The notes under the pieces were generated by a model, which was given only the letters and a program-made list of their open reading frames with translations, did not search any database and was not told the DNA's origin. Of a stretch of DNA of 64,000 bases, positions 1-15,745 are shown one piece after another. The position numbers and the translations under genes are program-made. The number at the start of each line of letters is the position of its first letter. The first letter of the stretch is position 1. The stretch comes from Scylla paramamosain (Eukaryota; Arthropoda; Malacostraca; Decapoda; Portunidae), in the NCBI RefSeq assembly GCF_035594125.1, contig NC_087192.1, positions 4,701,001 to 4,765,000 of the forward strand. The letters run 5' to 3'.

Positions 1-54
<54 letters not shown>
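1..54. repeat. (CT)27 array, cut by window start
   Basis: Pure dinucleotide array from the first base; its true length is unknown. It forms an inverted pair with the (AG) array at 127 across a 72-base spacer. Confidence 0.99.
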
Positions 55-57
<3 letters not shown>

Positions 58-123
58 TCGCTTTGTCTTTTATCACCTTCCTTCTTTACACTGCACTTAC
101 ACCGTATCCTAAAAGCCACTTTA

Positions 124-126
<3 letters not shown>

Positions 127-174
<48 letters not shown>
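127..174. repeat. (AG)24 array
   Basis: Pure array, inverted partner of the array at 1-54. Confidence 0.99.
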
Positions 175-176
<2 letters not shown>

Positions 177-3067
177 CGTCAGGTGGGAGATTGTGTGGAA
201 GTTTGTTCAAGAGGCATTAAGGTAGAGGCCATTAGGTGAGGCAAGGTGTAGTCAGAGTAGCTAGGCTCAGGTGGAAGACGTGTGAGAGACTTTTGGTTTG
301 GTTGCCGTGGTCAGGACGCTTTTCTGGTGTAAAGTCCCGAATGCTTATCTTACCTGATACCTCAGTGGGCCTTTTTTCATGTGTATTGTGTTTCTCTTTG
401 CCAGTATCCCTCTTACATAAAAAAAAATAAAGGGAAAAGAATCATCTGGTCATTCCTGCAAAATGTAAATGAAGGAGGTTATTGTAGGAGGAGTGAGTTG
501 ATGTCTTGTTTGCTGCTGCTGGTGGTGATGGTGGTGGTGGTGAAGTGGTCATGTGGGTTTCTCTTTCTTAGGTTCTACTTGTATTTTCTTTTCCAGTAAA
601 CTGATGGAAGGTGAAATGCTCTTTTGTTTGGGTAGTGATGGAAGTGTGACGGGTAATGCGTTCACTCTTGTATTTTCTCCTAATACAGAAATGTGGCTAA
701 CTAAATTGACTTTTTTTCTTGTAATTAATAAAAGAATGCTTATTGAATTAGTTGATTGGGATTTCCTTAAGTATTTCTTTTAAACATATGCGCTACCAAC
801 ATGGCTGACTGACTGACTGAATTAATTGATTGATATGCCCTTCAGTGTTAAATTTCAACAATACCAGCAAGATTGACTGATTGGCGAAGTCAGTTTCCCT
901 TCACCTCATAAACAATAGCAGTGTAATGGACTAAGTGACTAACTGAGCGAGCTTTCTTTCTCGTACACGAAAGAAACATGACTGAGCAATTGACTGATTT
1001 GGGTGAATTTTTCTTCCTTATCTCTTCAAATCATACAGACATGAGGAATTGAACTGAATAGTATGATTTAGTTATCGTTCGTCATCATACATTTTGCCAT
1101 GAAATTTACCAGTGCATGAATCCCGGTGACTAAGGTTTCCGTGATATGTACTTTTTTTGCATGAGAAAGTTACTTAATATAATGAGTTTCCTTCCTTCCT
1201 TCGCAATTTGAAATAAGTTTGTTAGGAAACTTTTGACCATAAATGAAACGGGAACAGCGTCACCTGGAGTCCATGCAGCCGTGACTCATATCTTGCCCAT
1301 AAATTTCCATTACAAACTGAACACACTTTCCCAGCGCAGCAGCCAGGTGTGCAGCAGGGCAGGTGACTTCCTGGGGACAGGTGCTTTTGGGGCTTGTGTG
1401 CCAGAGAGTTCTCCTTATCCACCTTAGAAAATCAAGGCTGCTAAATGGATGATGCAAACTATACGGCAAAATCATAGTAAAAGGAACGCACCAACAGTAT
1501 GCAGATAAAAATTGTGAGCTTCTTTTAAACAGACATTTTGAAGTTCATTTTATCTGATTTTGAGGTTCATGTATAAATTTCTGATTTAAAAAAAAAAATT
1601 TAAAGCAACTAACTAGCCATAAATCACCAAAATTCAATCAGGTCTACCTTAGTGTCTCATACGCGTTGTAACGAGAATAGAAGCATAGACGCAGGATAAG
1701 ACACTTTTTAAACAAGCTGTATGTGTCTCAAGAACTCCAACTATCTTCTCTTTACACTTATCAACCCTTATCCAGCCCTGCATATCTTAACACTCCCTCG
1801 TCAGTTAATCTTACTGCCCGTGTTATCCCAGTAAGATCTCTACCTGGCCTTCCTTCTCCAACCATCCTCAGGTAAAAGAAGACAAGTCAGACTCGGACAT
1901 GTCTCTACATGAACCTAAATAGCGGACTTGATCCCCATTCGTGACTAAAAGGCGGGAAAGACTTGTCTAGTACCGCCTTGTGACGCCCCACTTACGTCCA
2001 CTTACGCCCTGCTCTCCTGTCCAGCGTCACGTGCGGGGACCTGAATAGCGCAGAGCCTGGCCAGGGCTAGGACATTGCTCCCTCTTGGCCGTGAGGTTAG
2101 GTTAGGCTAGGTGATGCACTTACTAGGACCTAGTTGGGTTAGGCAAGGGATTCGATCCTGTTAGGTCATGTTCCGGTCCACTTAACCGCCTCCATTACCC
2201 CAGGGGCGCCCTCCTTCCCTTCCTCGATTCTCCTCTTTCTTCCGCCACTCTCTCTCGCTCTCGTTCTTTCCCTTCTTTCTCCTCCTTGGTATTTCTCCGC
2301 TCGTGTAGCGCACCTCTTATCAAGTCACCACCTCCTCTTCCTCCGTTTATTATCACGACGCTGTTGTATTTTTCCTTTTTTCCTTTTTTTCTTGGTATTC
2401 ATTTCCCATACTCTGTACCTTTTCCATTTCATGTCCTTTTCCTCTCTTTTTTATCTCCCAGGTGTCTTTCCCTTTTCCTTTCGCACTTCCATATAATTTC
2501 TCAATCTTTGTCATTTTCATGAGTTTACTATTTTTAATTTCCATCTAACCACTTTCAAATTTCCTCCTGCCCTTTCTCACTCCTTCCTACTCTTGCAACT
2601 AGTACCTCCCTCTCTCCTCCTCCTTCACCTCTCTCCTTCCTTTTAACCTTTTCTCCTTCTGCCCTTCTCACGCTTCCAACCCTTCCTTCCTAGTACTTCC
2701 CTCCCTCCTCCCCGTCTCTCTTTTCCTCCCTCGCCTGCCCGGAAAGTGAGTCCATTTCACTTGTACTACATAAAAGTCGAAGGCGAAGGTCAATTTCCAT
2801 ATGTGTGGGTCTCTGCCATTTGGATAAGTGCCCCCTCCCTTTCCTCTTCCCTTCTTCATTCTCGCTCTCTCCTCTCTTTTCTCCTTCCTTTTCTTTCCCA
2901 TCCCTCCACCCTCTCTCCTTTCTCCCTCCCTCTCCCTCCTTTCCCTCCCACGCGCCGTAATGGACCCGCTCGTGGAAGTAGGAAGTGCTGAGGTCAAGGT
3001 CACTCGTTAATGGGATTTCGTGGACGGCAGGTGAAAGAGAGAGGGTCAGGGAGGCCAGGTGAGGTGA
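175..3067. other. Non-coding stretch without recognisable genes
   Basis: Mixed sequence. Contains a decayed GACTGA-rich repeat at 801-1060, GGTTAGG motifs at about 2095-2115, an E-box CACGTG near 2027, and pyrimidine-rich filler from about 2210 to 2950 that creates spurious open frames. Confidence 0.6.
801..1060. repeat. Decayed tandem repeat rich in GACTGA
   Basis: Similar blocks start near 801, 870, 926, 978 and 1041 (spacing about 52-69), each with GACTGA-like motifs followed by a T/C-rich tail. Strongly diverged; boundaries are approximate. Confidence 0.4.
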
Positions 3068-3120
3068 GGTGGTGGTGGTGGTGGTGGTGGTGGTGGTAGT
3101 AATGGTGGTGGTGGTGGTTG
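3068..3120. repeat. (GGT)n array, interrupted
   Basis: About 15 GGT units with one AGTAAT interruption. Confidence 0.9.
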
Positions 3121-3233
3121 TAAAAAGTGGTGATAGTGGGAAGTGTGGTGGTGTTTGTAGTTTGTGATGGTGGTGGTGAGTGTTAAGAAAACAACTTATA
3201 AATTGAATTAGTTAGGAGAGAAGATGGGAGATT

Positions 3234-3830
<597 letters not shown>

Positions 3831-3900
3831 CAGCTTCTCCACTACTTCCTCCTCCTCCTCCCATTCAAAGTAATATGATCGCCTACCCTCAGCTAGAACA

Positions 3901-3902
<2 letters not shown>

Positions 3903-3971
<69 letters not shown>
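3903..3971. repeat. (TG)34 array
   Basis: Pure array. Confidence 0.99.
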
Positions 3972-3972
<1 letters not shown>

Positions 3973-3997
3973 GGAAGCTTCTTAGTCTAACATATCA

Positions 3998-4129
<132 letters not shown>

Positions 4130-4220
4130 ACATTTTATTTTCTTCCGCACTTTTAAAATTCCTTGCTTCATTATGTCTCTTTTTGATAAGTTATTGACGT
4201 GTTTTCCTTCCCTCCCTCGC

Positions 4221-5878
<1,658 letters not shown>

Positions 5879-5946
<68 letters not shown>

Positions 5947-5950
5947 TGTG
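5879..5950. repeat. Compound (AG)33(TG)n array
   Basis: Pure AG run to 5944 followed by a short TG run. Confidence 0.97.
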
Positions 5951-6210
5951 TGTATGTGTTTCTTCCTACCTTCCTCCATTCCTGTGTTTATGAAAGAATA
6001 ACTTCATCCATTTCTTTCTCGTTTCTCTCTTTCATCCCTCCTCCCCTCTCTATCTTTCATTCCCTTCTATTTCTCCCTTAGATTATCCTTCCCTCCCTCC
6101 CTCCCTCCCTTCCTTCCCACTCATATACATACATCTCGTTAGACAAACAAAACGCGCCAGAAATAGATTCAACTTTTCCTTATCCTTTCTCGTTGCGTGT
6201 GTCCCTCATG

Positions 6211-6214
<4 letters not shown>

Positions 6215-6261
<47 letters not shown>
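6215..6261. repeat. (AG)23 array
   Basis: Pure array. 6262-6480 after it is T/C-rich filler. Confidence 0.98.
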
Positions 6262-6264
<3 letters not shown>

Positions 6265-6539
6265 TTTGCTCTCCTTGCCTCGCCATCCCTTTCCTTTCTT
6301 GTTCATCTCATTTCTTTCTTCTTTCCTGTTTTCTTCCCGTCTTTCGATATATTTTTTTCTTTTTCTTCCTTTCTTTGTTTTACCTTCCCCTGCTTCTCAT
6401 CCACCTCCTCCTGCTCTACCTTATCTTCCTTCTCTTATCCTCCTCCTTCTTCATTGTCCTGTCTTTTACGCAGTAGCATTTTAGAAGTAGTTCCCAAAAT
6501 ACCTTGTAAGGACCTAAAAGTCTGTTGCTGTATGGTTAT

Positions 6540-6709
6540 CCTCCTCCTCCTCCTCCTCCTTCTCCTTCTCCTTCTCCTTCTCCTTCTCCTCCTCCTCCTC
6601 CTCCTCCTCCTCCTCCTCCTCCTCCTCCTCCTCCTCTTCCTCCTCCTCCTCCTCCTCCTCCTCCTCCTCCTCCTCCTCCTCCTCCTCCTCCTCCTCCTCC
6701 TCCTCCTCT
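6540..6709. repeat. (CCT)n array, about 170 bases
   Basis: CTC/CTT-type trinucleotide array with a CTT-containing patch at 6560-6590; produces spurious poly-Leu, poly-Pro and poly-Arg frames. Confidence 0.97.
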
Positions 6710-7171
6710 TCACTCTCGTATTACATTCGTGTTGGAGATTATGCGAATGTGTTTAGCAACTAAATCTTGGTTACTGTTGTTGTTCGGTGTCTTTGGCTGA
6801 GAAGGGGTGAGGCGGGGCAATGAGGTGGGACTTAGCATGCTTCGAGAACTGGTTACTACACCTGCATAAACTACTATAATTATTTGTTTACTTTTGTATT
6901 AATGTATTTATTTATCTGTCTGTCTATTTATATATTTGTATTTCTTTATTGAGGAACCGTCTTTTTGGTTAATTAATTGGTTACTTCATGAAGATACAGT
7001 TATTTACGTCACTAATAGAAAGAAGAAGAAGAGGGAAAGGAGGAGGCAGAAGAGGAGCAGGACGAGAAGGAAGATGTGTGTGTGTACTTTTGTGTGTATG
7101 TTTCAACGTCACTAATAAAAGAAGACGGAAAGAAGGGGAAGCAAGAAGAAGAGGAGTAACATAGTTGTGTA
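6710..7171. other. Spacer between trinucleotide and GT arrays
   Basis: AT-rich then AGAAG-rich sequence; no gene seen. Confidence 0.5.
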
Positions 7172-7200
7172 CGTGTGTGTGTGTGTGTGTGTGTGTGTGT
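7172..7200. repeat. (GT)14 array
   Basis: Short pure array. 7201-7526 is normal-complexity DNA with a (CCA)n patch at 7455-7475 and no gene recognised. Confidence 0.97.
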
Positions 7201-7524
7201 AGGGAGGATGTTGGCGTGTATCTGAATAGGAACTCCTTACAAAAAAAAATGCAGGAAAATGGTGAACACGAGGCTGCAGAAGGAGTGTACATTTTACCCC
7301 TTGGCGGCAGGAGGGAGGGCGGTTGGGCCATCAAGAGTCCTGGAGTAATGGGGCTTGAGGGGACTCGTAATGCTGACTCGCAAATTAAAGCCACAAACGA
7401 GTCCCGGAAATTTCTGACCACGGACGCTTGAGTTTGATAGCAGCCTCCCTCTCCACCACCACCACCACCACTATCGCAGTCGTCACCACCACCACTGCAT
7501 AAACCCAGCTGATCACTTCTCCAA

Positions 7525-7671
<147 letters not shown>

Positions 7672-7718
7672 GCAACTTGTCAATCTAATCGTTGAAATTG
7701 TAAGTACAAAGTAATGCG

Positions 7719-7721
<3 letters not shown>

Positions 7722-7770
<49 letters not shown>
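7722..7770. repeat. (GA)24 array ending in G8
   Basis: Pure GA run followed directly by a G homopolymer. Confidence 0.98.
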
Positions 7771-7778
<8 letters not shown>

Positions 7779-7854
7779 AACTCGCTCCACGCTCACAAAT
7801 TTGATAAAAAAAAGTGAACATCGTCAAAAGATAATCAAGTTAGAATGACAACTT

Positions 7855-8340
7855 CCTCGGACGCCTTCCTTCTTTTATTCCTTCCTTATTTCCTTCCTTC
7901 CTTTTTTCCTTCCTTCCTTCATTCCTTCCTTCCTTCCTTTTTTATTCATTATATACTAACAATTTTTGTTCAGTCACTATTTTTTTTTCCTTTCTATCTT
8001 CCTTTTTTTCCTTTTTCCCTTCCTTCTTTTCTTTTTTCCTTCCTCCACTTCTTTTTTCTTTCTTTTTTTCCTTCCTTCCTTCCTTCTTTCCCGCCTTTCT
8101 TCCTTTCTTCCTTCTTTCTTTTTTCTTGCTTCCTTCCTTCCTTTTTTTCCTTCCTTTTTCTTTCCCGCCTTTCTTCCTTCCTTCCTTCCCTTTTCATTCA
8201 TTATATACTAATTAATTTTGTCCAATCATTATTCCTTTGCTTCCTATCTTTCTATCTTCTTCCTTCTTTCCTTTTTTCCTTCATTCATTCACTCATTAAT
8301 TTTTCCCTTCCTTCCCTCCTTCATTTCCTTCCCTTGCCAT
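7855..8340. repeat. Decayed TTCC/TTTC tract with a duplicated block
   Basis: Almost pure pyrimidine on the + strand. The block ATTCATTATATACTAA with its flank occurs at 7944 and again at 8196 (offset 252), so the tract was duplicated in tandem. It gives a long spurious Phe/Ser/Leu frame. Confidence 0.75.
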
Positions 8341-8367
8341 TTATGTTCCATGTTCTTCACTTCCCCC

Positions 8368-8500
<133 letters not shown>

Positions 8501-8665
8501 TTATTTTATGGGGAGGTATAGGATTTTTATCTACCATTTTTTTCATTTTCTTTTTTCTTTTTCCTTTTTTTTTTTTTTGGTGGGAATTCCCCCTGCAGGA
8601 GAGCGTTCCGGCGCCAGACACGTGTTTGAGCGGACTTGGTTTTAACAGCCCCAAAACCAAATAAT

Positions 8666-8667
<2 letters not shown>

Positions 8668-8717
<50 letters not shown>
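8668..8717. repeat. (GA)25 array
   Basis: Pure array; 25 bases separate it from an inverted (CT) array at 8743. Confidence 0.99.
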
Positions 8718-8720
<3 letters not shown>

Positions 8721-8740
8721 GAGCCCTAGATCCATTCATG

Positions 8741-8853
<113 letters not shown>

Positions 8854-9194
8854 CTCTCTGCGTGCATATTCCCACACGCCAGCATTCAGCTAATGAAATT
8901 ACTGCATGCACGCTGAAGCACCCCTGCCGCGACGGCGTGGCGGCGTCGTAACTGTGTGTGTGTGTGCGTGTGTGTAGATGAGTGTTCTCCTGCTCGGGTC
9001 TGAATGGGTTGGCCTGGGTAGCTGATGGAGGAATGGGAAAATGGGGTGGTGGGGCAGTACAGTGTGGTGTCTGTGAAGCAAGTGATGCGGGGCGAGGACT
9101 GCTGGGCCCTTGAACTGTGTAGCGGGGAAGGGAGAGGGTTAAAAAAAAAAGGAAGGAAAGGATTAGTGAAGGACATCTGTTATTGAATGCCCCT

Positions 9195-9358
<164 letters not shown>

Positions 9359-9566
9359 CAGCTGATAAGGTTATCGTCTCCTCTCGCTTCTCTTCTCTTC
9401 TCGCCATCTCATCTACTCCTCCCTCTCCTCTTCCTTCAGTTTACCTTAGAAGCGTGGAAGTTAGCGTGCCAGAGAGGAAACAATCTGATGGCTTTGCTTT
9501 TCTCCAGAAGTTGGCGAGAGAGAAACAGAGAATGAACGTATAGTGAGGTGATGGAGGAATCCTTGA

Positions 9567-9668
<102 letters not shown>

Positions 9669-9866
9669 ATCATTCTCACCAGCTTGGAAACGTTAAAATA
9701 GGTAAATGTTAAGGAAATACAAGATATATGTATATATATAGAATTATGAAAACAGTATCACTGGATATGTGCTTTTAATGTTTTGTCTGGCTAATGATTT
9801 TCCAGCGTGAAATTAGGTGAATAAGTCAAAAATTTTCTTTTGTCTGGCTGATGAAAAGAGTGATGT

Positions 9867-10066
<200 letters not shown>

Positions 10067-10428
10067 ATCTTGTCACTCTTTATGCAACTTCGCCGCCGCT
10101 CTTCAAGGTCGCCACGCAAAAACAACGCCTGTGTTTTATATCAGTTCACTAAACATGCATTTTTCTTTTTTTTTCTTTTTTTTTCTTCTTGACTTGCACA
10201 ACATCTTTCTGACTCGGGATTTCTGACCTTCCATCCACCTCTTTCTGGCACTTGTTTTCCTCGCTTTCTCTTCACTCCTCCTCCTCCTCCTCCACCTCCT
10301 CCTCCTCCTCTTTTTCCTTTCCTCCAGTCCTCGCTCCTTTCTCTCAGGCGGCTCAAAATCCTTCTCCTTCTGTGGACGAGGCATGATTTTTGTTGTCTTG
10401 TTTTCATAATTTAAGGATCATCAAGCTC
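10067..10428. other. Spacer with short (CTC)n patches
   Basis: T-run cluster at 10160-10190 and CTC patches at 10275-10312. No gene seen. Confidence 0.5.
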
Positions 10429-10479
10429 TCCTCCTCCTCCTCCTCCTCCTCCTCCTCCTCCTCCTCCTCCTCCTCCTCT
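10429..10479. repeat. (CTC)17 array
   Basis: Pure trinucleotide array. Confidence 0.98.
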
Positions 10480-11569
10480 TACTTCCGTCTGCGCAGCATT
10501 CCCTCTGCGTTCCCCAAACTATTTTCTGTCTTGCGCAGTGCTTTTTTTTTCAGAGAACCACGAAAGCGCAGATTTTCCTTCATTTTTGACACATTTTAAT
10601 TTCGTGGTGTTTTCTGTTGACATGGCGCGCCGCTCGTAGGATCCTGAACTAAGGGAACGTGGCGAGTGAAAAATTGTGTTGGTTTCGTCGTGAGATTTTG
10701 GCTGAGTGAGGTAGATGAATAGGAATATGGGTAGATAGGTTACTAATCAAATACATTATGCATTTTGATCCGACTGTCCGTTTATAAGATACGTGCTTGC
10801 AGAAAATGGTAGCTTTTAGGGTCTGATACGCTTAATAGTCCAATATTAATTCTATTTTGATATTTGCAAAGGTTTATAAAGAACACATTTGGTGCAGAAA
10901 GACTTAAATACAGTGGATAAAGAAATAACTGCTGCTGAACTTTGCAACTCTCTACCCATATCCGTTTATCGTCTTTCCTCCGACATCGGTTGTTTTGAGG
11001 AAAGAAGCATCAAGACACCGTAACTAAATTAACCTAGCTTTTACAATCTTTTATACTAAACTTTACAAAATGAGCTAGGCTATTTTTAGTTTCCTGTGCC
11101 CTTGACCAGACTCCCTGGCGCGTGAAGAGAATAATACTTGTTTACATATTATTTGAATTTCCAACCTTCTTACATTTCTTGGATAACACATTTCACACGT
11201 TAAGGCACAAGCTGAAAATGTTGAGGAGAGAGAAAAACAGCAAATATTTGTCTCCCGTCCCTCACAGTCAGAAATTAAAAGCTTCCACCAAATCTTACAT
11301 AATGAGAGAGGGAATAACAGCTCTCCTCCGTCACTCTCGCCCCCTCACTCATAAACCCATTACTCTCACTTCCCCACTCTCATCTACCTTATCTCTCATC
11401 CTTCACCCTCATTTCGTAATCTCCTCGCCATCATCTCTCACCCTTCCAGTAATAGCAGTTTGTGAAGCACTGGAGCGAAGCCCATTAGAATCCATTAGAA
11501 AAAAAAAAAGAGTATTGTTTCTGGCGCTTCATCCGGAAAATATTGTTGTACTGCAGGAGGGCGGAGATG

Positions 11570-11571
<2 letters not shown>
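10480..11571. other. AT-richer single-copy-like stretch
   Basis: About 1.1 kb of normal complexity. The 150-codon open frame at 11122-11574 has no recognisable domain and a biased Ser/Leu/His content, so it is not called. Confidence 0.5.

Positions 11572-11651
<80 letters not shown>
11572..11651. repeat. (GA)40 array
   Basis: Pure array. A GGA-rich patch follows (11690-11722), and a short (AG)12 lies at 11741-11764. Confidence 0.99.
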
Positions 11652-11655
<4 letters not shown>

Positions 11656-11818
11656 GACAGGGAGGAGAAAGAACACGATGATGAAGAGGTGGTGAAGGAG
11701 GAGGAGGAGGAGGTGGTGGAGTGAAAATCCGAAGGTTGTCAGAGAGAGAGAGAGAGAGAGAGAGACGACAGGACAAAACCTTTACTAGTACGAATTTTAG
11801 CTTATAAATGACAAGAAT

Positions 11819-11849
11819 ACGTGTGTGTGTGCGTGTGTGTGTGTGTGTT
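11819..11849. repeat. Short imperfect (GT)n
   Basis: About 15 units with interruptions. Confidence 0.9.
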
Positions 11850-12004
11850 TGTGTGAGTTTGTATGATGGAAGGCCACGGGTAAATTGTTGACTATTGATG
11901 TTGCTAGCAAATATGAGGCATCACCCCCAACGCCATCACAAGGGAAGGGTTAGACTCTCTCATACATCTAAAGGGGACACCTCATTCCTCGCACCTTACC
12001 AATT

Positions 12005-12007
<3 letters not shown>

Positions 12008-12096
<89 letters not shown>
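12008..12096. repeat. (AG)44 array
   Basis: Pure array, followed by purine-rich filler to about 12320. Confidence 0.99.
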
Positions 12097-12098
<2 letters not shown>

Positions 12099-12372
12099 AT
12101 GTAAAGTAAGACATGGAAAAGAGTATGATCAGTGCAATAGAAAAGAAAATGAGTGAGCAAAGAAAAAGGAGGAAAAGGGAAGGAGGAAACAGTAAACAAA
12201 AGGAAGGTAAGGAAATCTCAATGAAAGCAGGATGAAGAGGAGGAAGAAGACAAAGAAAAAGAAGAGTAGGAAGAATAGGAGGAGGAGGAGGAGGAAGAGG
12301 AAGAGGAGGAGGAGGAGATTGTAGTCATGAGGTGCTGCTCTGTTATGAGGACGATGTTGTAAGAGTGTCCAT

Positions 12373-12373
<1 letters not shown>

Positions 12374-12417
<44 letters not shown>
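12374..12417. repeat. (GT)22 array
   Basis: Pure array. Confidence 0.99.
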
Positions 12418-12420
<3 letters not shown>

Positions 12421-12497
12421 AAGTTCAGGGTCATGCAGGATCAATAAGGATGCCAGTGTCCCATCGTCCAGAAAATATAATCAACTTTTGGGTCACA

Positions 12498-12644
<147 letters not shown>

Positions 12645-12691
12645 ATCGTTGTTACTTTCATCATCGTCGTTAGGTTAGGGTTGTCCTCCTG

Positions 12692-12740
12692 CTCCTCCTC
12701 CTCCTCCTCCTCCTCCTCCTCCTCCTCCTCCTCCTCCTCC
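12692..12740. repeat. (CTC)16 array
   Basis: Pure trinucleotide array. GTTAGGTTAGG lies just before it (12669-12679). Confidence 0.97.
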
Positions 12741-12842
12741 TGCTCCTTCTTCTGTTCATCCAAGGGACAGCTAGCACACAAATAATGAGGCCAAGGCAGA
12801 GAGGGAACATTAACATGAGTGCATTGTATCCACTGACCTCCG

Positions 12843-12848
<6 letters not shown>

Positions 12849-12928
<80 letters not shown>
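12849..12928. repeat. (GA)40 array
   Basis: Pure array. Confidence 0.99.
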
Positions 12929-12929
<1 letters not shown>

Positions 12930-12932
<3 letters not shown>

Positions 12933-13403
12933 TGTGGAGCTCAGAATCCGTGGTAACAGAAATAAAACGGCCATAAAGTTGAGATGAAAACATACTTAGA
13001 AAATTCTGAGTTTGTAGTGCTGACCTTTTCATTTTCTCTCCATAATCGCCTTCAACTCTTTTGGACGCTCATTTTCTTACTGCAGGCTCTTAGATAATTC
13101 TACAGCTTAAAAAATATAAAAAATAACCTTCTTTTTACCTTCCTGTGTCCTTGCAAGCAAAATATACAGTGCTCTGGAGGTTACCTAAGAAAACTGTATG
13201 AACGTATGGTTTATGGAAAAAAGTGATCCTTTATTCACTCGTAGGTGTTATAACAATGCAATATTAATCTTTCTAAAATGACAGAAGGCAGCTCAAGTAG
13301 AAATGATAATAAAAAATAGGATTCCTTGCACAATGAATATGAGAGTTTCCTGCTGTAAAAGTTGCCAGTTATTCATCCTCGGAACTGTGGCAATGAAATT
13401 AAG
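12930..13403. other. AT-rich spacer
   Basis: Normal-complexity DNA; no gene recognised on either strand. Confidence 0.5.
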
Positions 13404-13815
13404 ACACAGACAAGTTAGAAAAAAATAGCAAATTAGCAGGATTCTTTGTAGTAAGAGAAGGAATAATGTGGTGCTGGAAGGCTTCTCCACTCTGCACACG
13501 AAAGGAAACAACAATAAGATTAAACCCTGCAGGAACTAGAAGAGAAAACTGCAAAAGGAGAAGAAGAAATAAAAAAAAAGCAGCAAGAAGAAGAATACTC
13601 TATGACATAAACACGAGAAAAAATTAATCTAACGTACACGAATAAAAAAAAAAGCACCTTTACCAACGAAGCAAACTGAGAATTAAAAAAAAAAAGAAGA
13701 GAGAACGAAAAAAATACAAAAAAAAAGAGAACACTGTAAAAAAGGGGGAGGAAGAATGAAAACACCTTGACCTGAGCACAAGAAAAATACGAATCTGAGT
13801 TACACAAATAGAGGA
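13404..13815. repeat. Decayed A-rich tandem repeat
   Basis: Related blocks of the form CACgAgaAAaa..aATcTaA start near 13404, 13494, 13609 and 13776. The pair 13609/13776 is clearest. Spacing is irregular (90-167). Confidence 0.35.
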
Positions 13816-14127
13816 GTTTTCTCGTGTAGAGGCGAAGGAAACATGACAATACGAAGCAGCCTGGGGTTGAGGCGGGGAACATTACTTGCATTCAGGAGTG
13901 TGTTTTCAGTTAGTCTGTGCCGCTGACATCACACAAGCAGGGGATGTAACGGAGCTGCGAACTTCATAGTGGATGGAGAGAACGAGGAGAGGAGGAAAAG
14001 AAACCCAACTTGAGATGGAAGGAAAACAAGACCTTGGAGGAAAGAGACTGCGGAGGAAAGTGGAGGGAGAGAGAGGGAGAGAAGATAAAGAAACGCCAAG
14101 AAAAAAGCAGAGGAAAATATATTGAAT

Positions 14128-14232
<105 letters not shown>

Positions 14233-14456
14233 GGCAAAAATGGGAAAGAGTGGAAACAAAGGAATGTGGGGTTTCTAGTGAAGAGGGAAAGAGATGGAGA
14301 GGGAGGGGAGAGCGCCACCTTGTCTATGAGGCAGGGCGGGGGAAGAGGAAGAGGGGCTGACTGGGTAAGGGGACGAGCAGGGGTGGCAACTATGCACCTC
14401 AGTTAGTCATGCACACGTTTCCCTTTGTTATTCATGGCAAATAGCAATTAAATTTT

Positions 14457-14583
<127 letters not shown>

Positions 14584-14642
14584 CGTGTGTATTTGTAAAA
14601 ATAAAGAAAAGGCTTTACTGAAGAGACTGCAAATATAGGGAG

Positions 14643-14748
<106 letters not shown>

Positions 14749-14888
14749 GGGTGGGGGGGCGGAACACACAGCTTCAGGCTCCCGTGACACTGTAATTGAT
14801 TCCCAGGCGCTGCTTGCCGCGCTAACCTGCCCAGTCTGTCTTGATTACTCAGACTGACTAATGCAATGCTGCTTGAGTCTTGGCCACC

Positions 14889-15026
<138 letters not shown>

Positions 15027-15116
15027 CGCACACATAAACACAGTCATATGGTCGGATATACTGAAAATAGCAACAACAATTAATTTCATGGAGTTTCACA
15101 GTGTTGAGAGAATGCA

Positions 15117-15120
<4 letters not shown>

Positions 15121-15208
<88 letters not shown>
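15121..15208. repeat. (AG)44 array
   Basis: Pure array, 96 bases after the previous GA array in the same orientation. Confidence 0.99.
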
Positions 15209-15210
<2 letters not shown>

Positions 15211-15231
15211 GACGCTGTGTCCAAAAAATAT

Positions 15232-15450
15232 ATTCCACCAATCAGAGAGTGGCGGCGGCGTCGGGTCGCAGCTTTTAGTAGAGAGTCACCTGCCTTTGTT
15301 TCCCGGCGAGCGGTGCCTGGCGCGGCTCTGGGGCGTCCGGTCATAAAGGCAAATCCCGGCCATAAATATCCGGCCAGCCACGTTAGCGGAGGCCACGCAG
15401 GATACACAAGGCGCACACAGGACGCCATCTCTAGCTGCTGGTGTCGCTAC
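15232..15450. promoter_or_regulatory. GC-rich promoter-like segment
   Basis: Immediately after a (GA)n array comes a perfect CCAATCAG box (15238-15245), GC-rich sequence with several CpG, and two TATA-like motifs, TCATAAAGG (15341) and CATAAATAT (15361). No coding exon follows. It could be a distant NCKX 5' end, another promoter, or chance. Confidence 0.2.
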
Positions 15451-15519
15451 TCAGGAGGGAGTTGTTGTGGTAGTTGTGGTGGTGATGGTGGTAATGGGGA
15501 AGATAGAAAGTTTGTTTAA

Positions 15520-15546
15520 TTTTTTTTTTTTTTTTTGGGGGGGGGG
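15520..15546. repeat. T17-G10 homopolymer junction
   Basis: A T run switches directly to a G run. A similar junction occurs at 50786-50806. Confidence 0.95.
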
Positions 15547-15589
15547 TGTTGTTGGCGTTGGTTATTGTGGTAATGGTAGTAATGGAGGT

Positions 15590-15682
15590 TGTGGTAGTAG
15601 TACTAGTAGCAGTAGCAGTAGTAGTAGTAGTACTGTTGTTCTTCTTGTGGTAGTAGTAGTAGTAGCAGTAGTAGTAATAGTA

Positions 15683-15744
<62 letters not shown>

Positions 15745-15745
15745 C
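15590..15745. repeat. Compound (AGT)n/(TTG)n array
   Basis: Interrupted AGT units to about 15684, then a purer TTG run. Confidence 0.95.
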
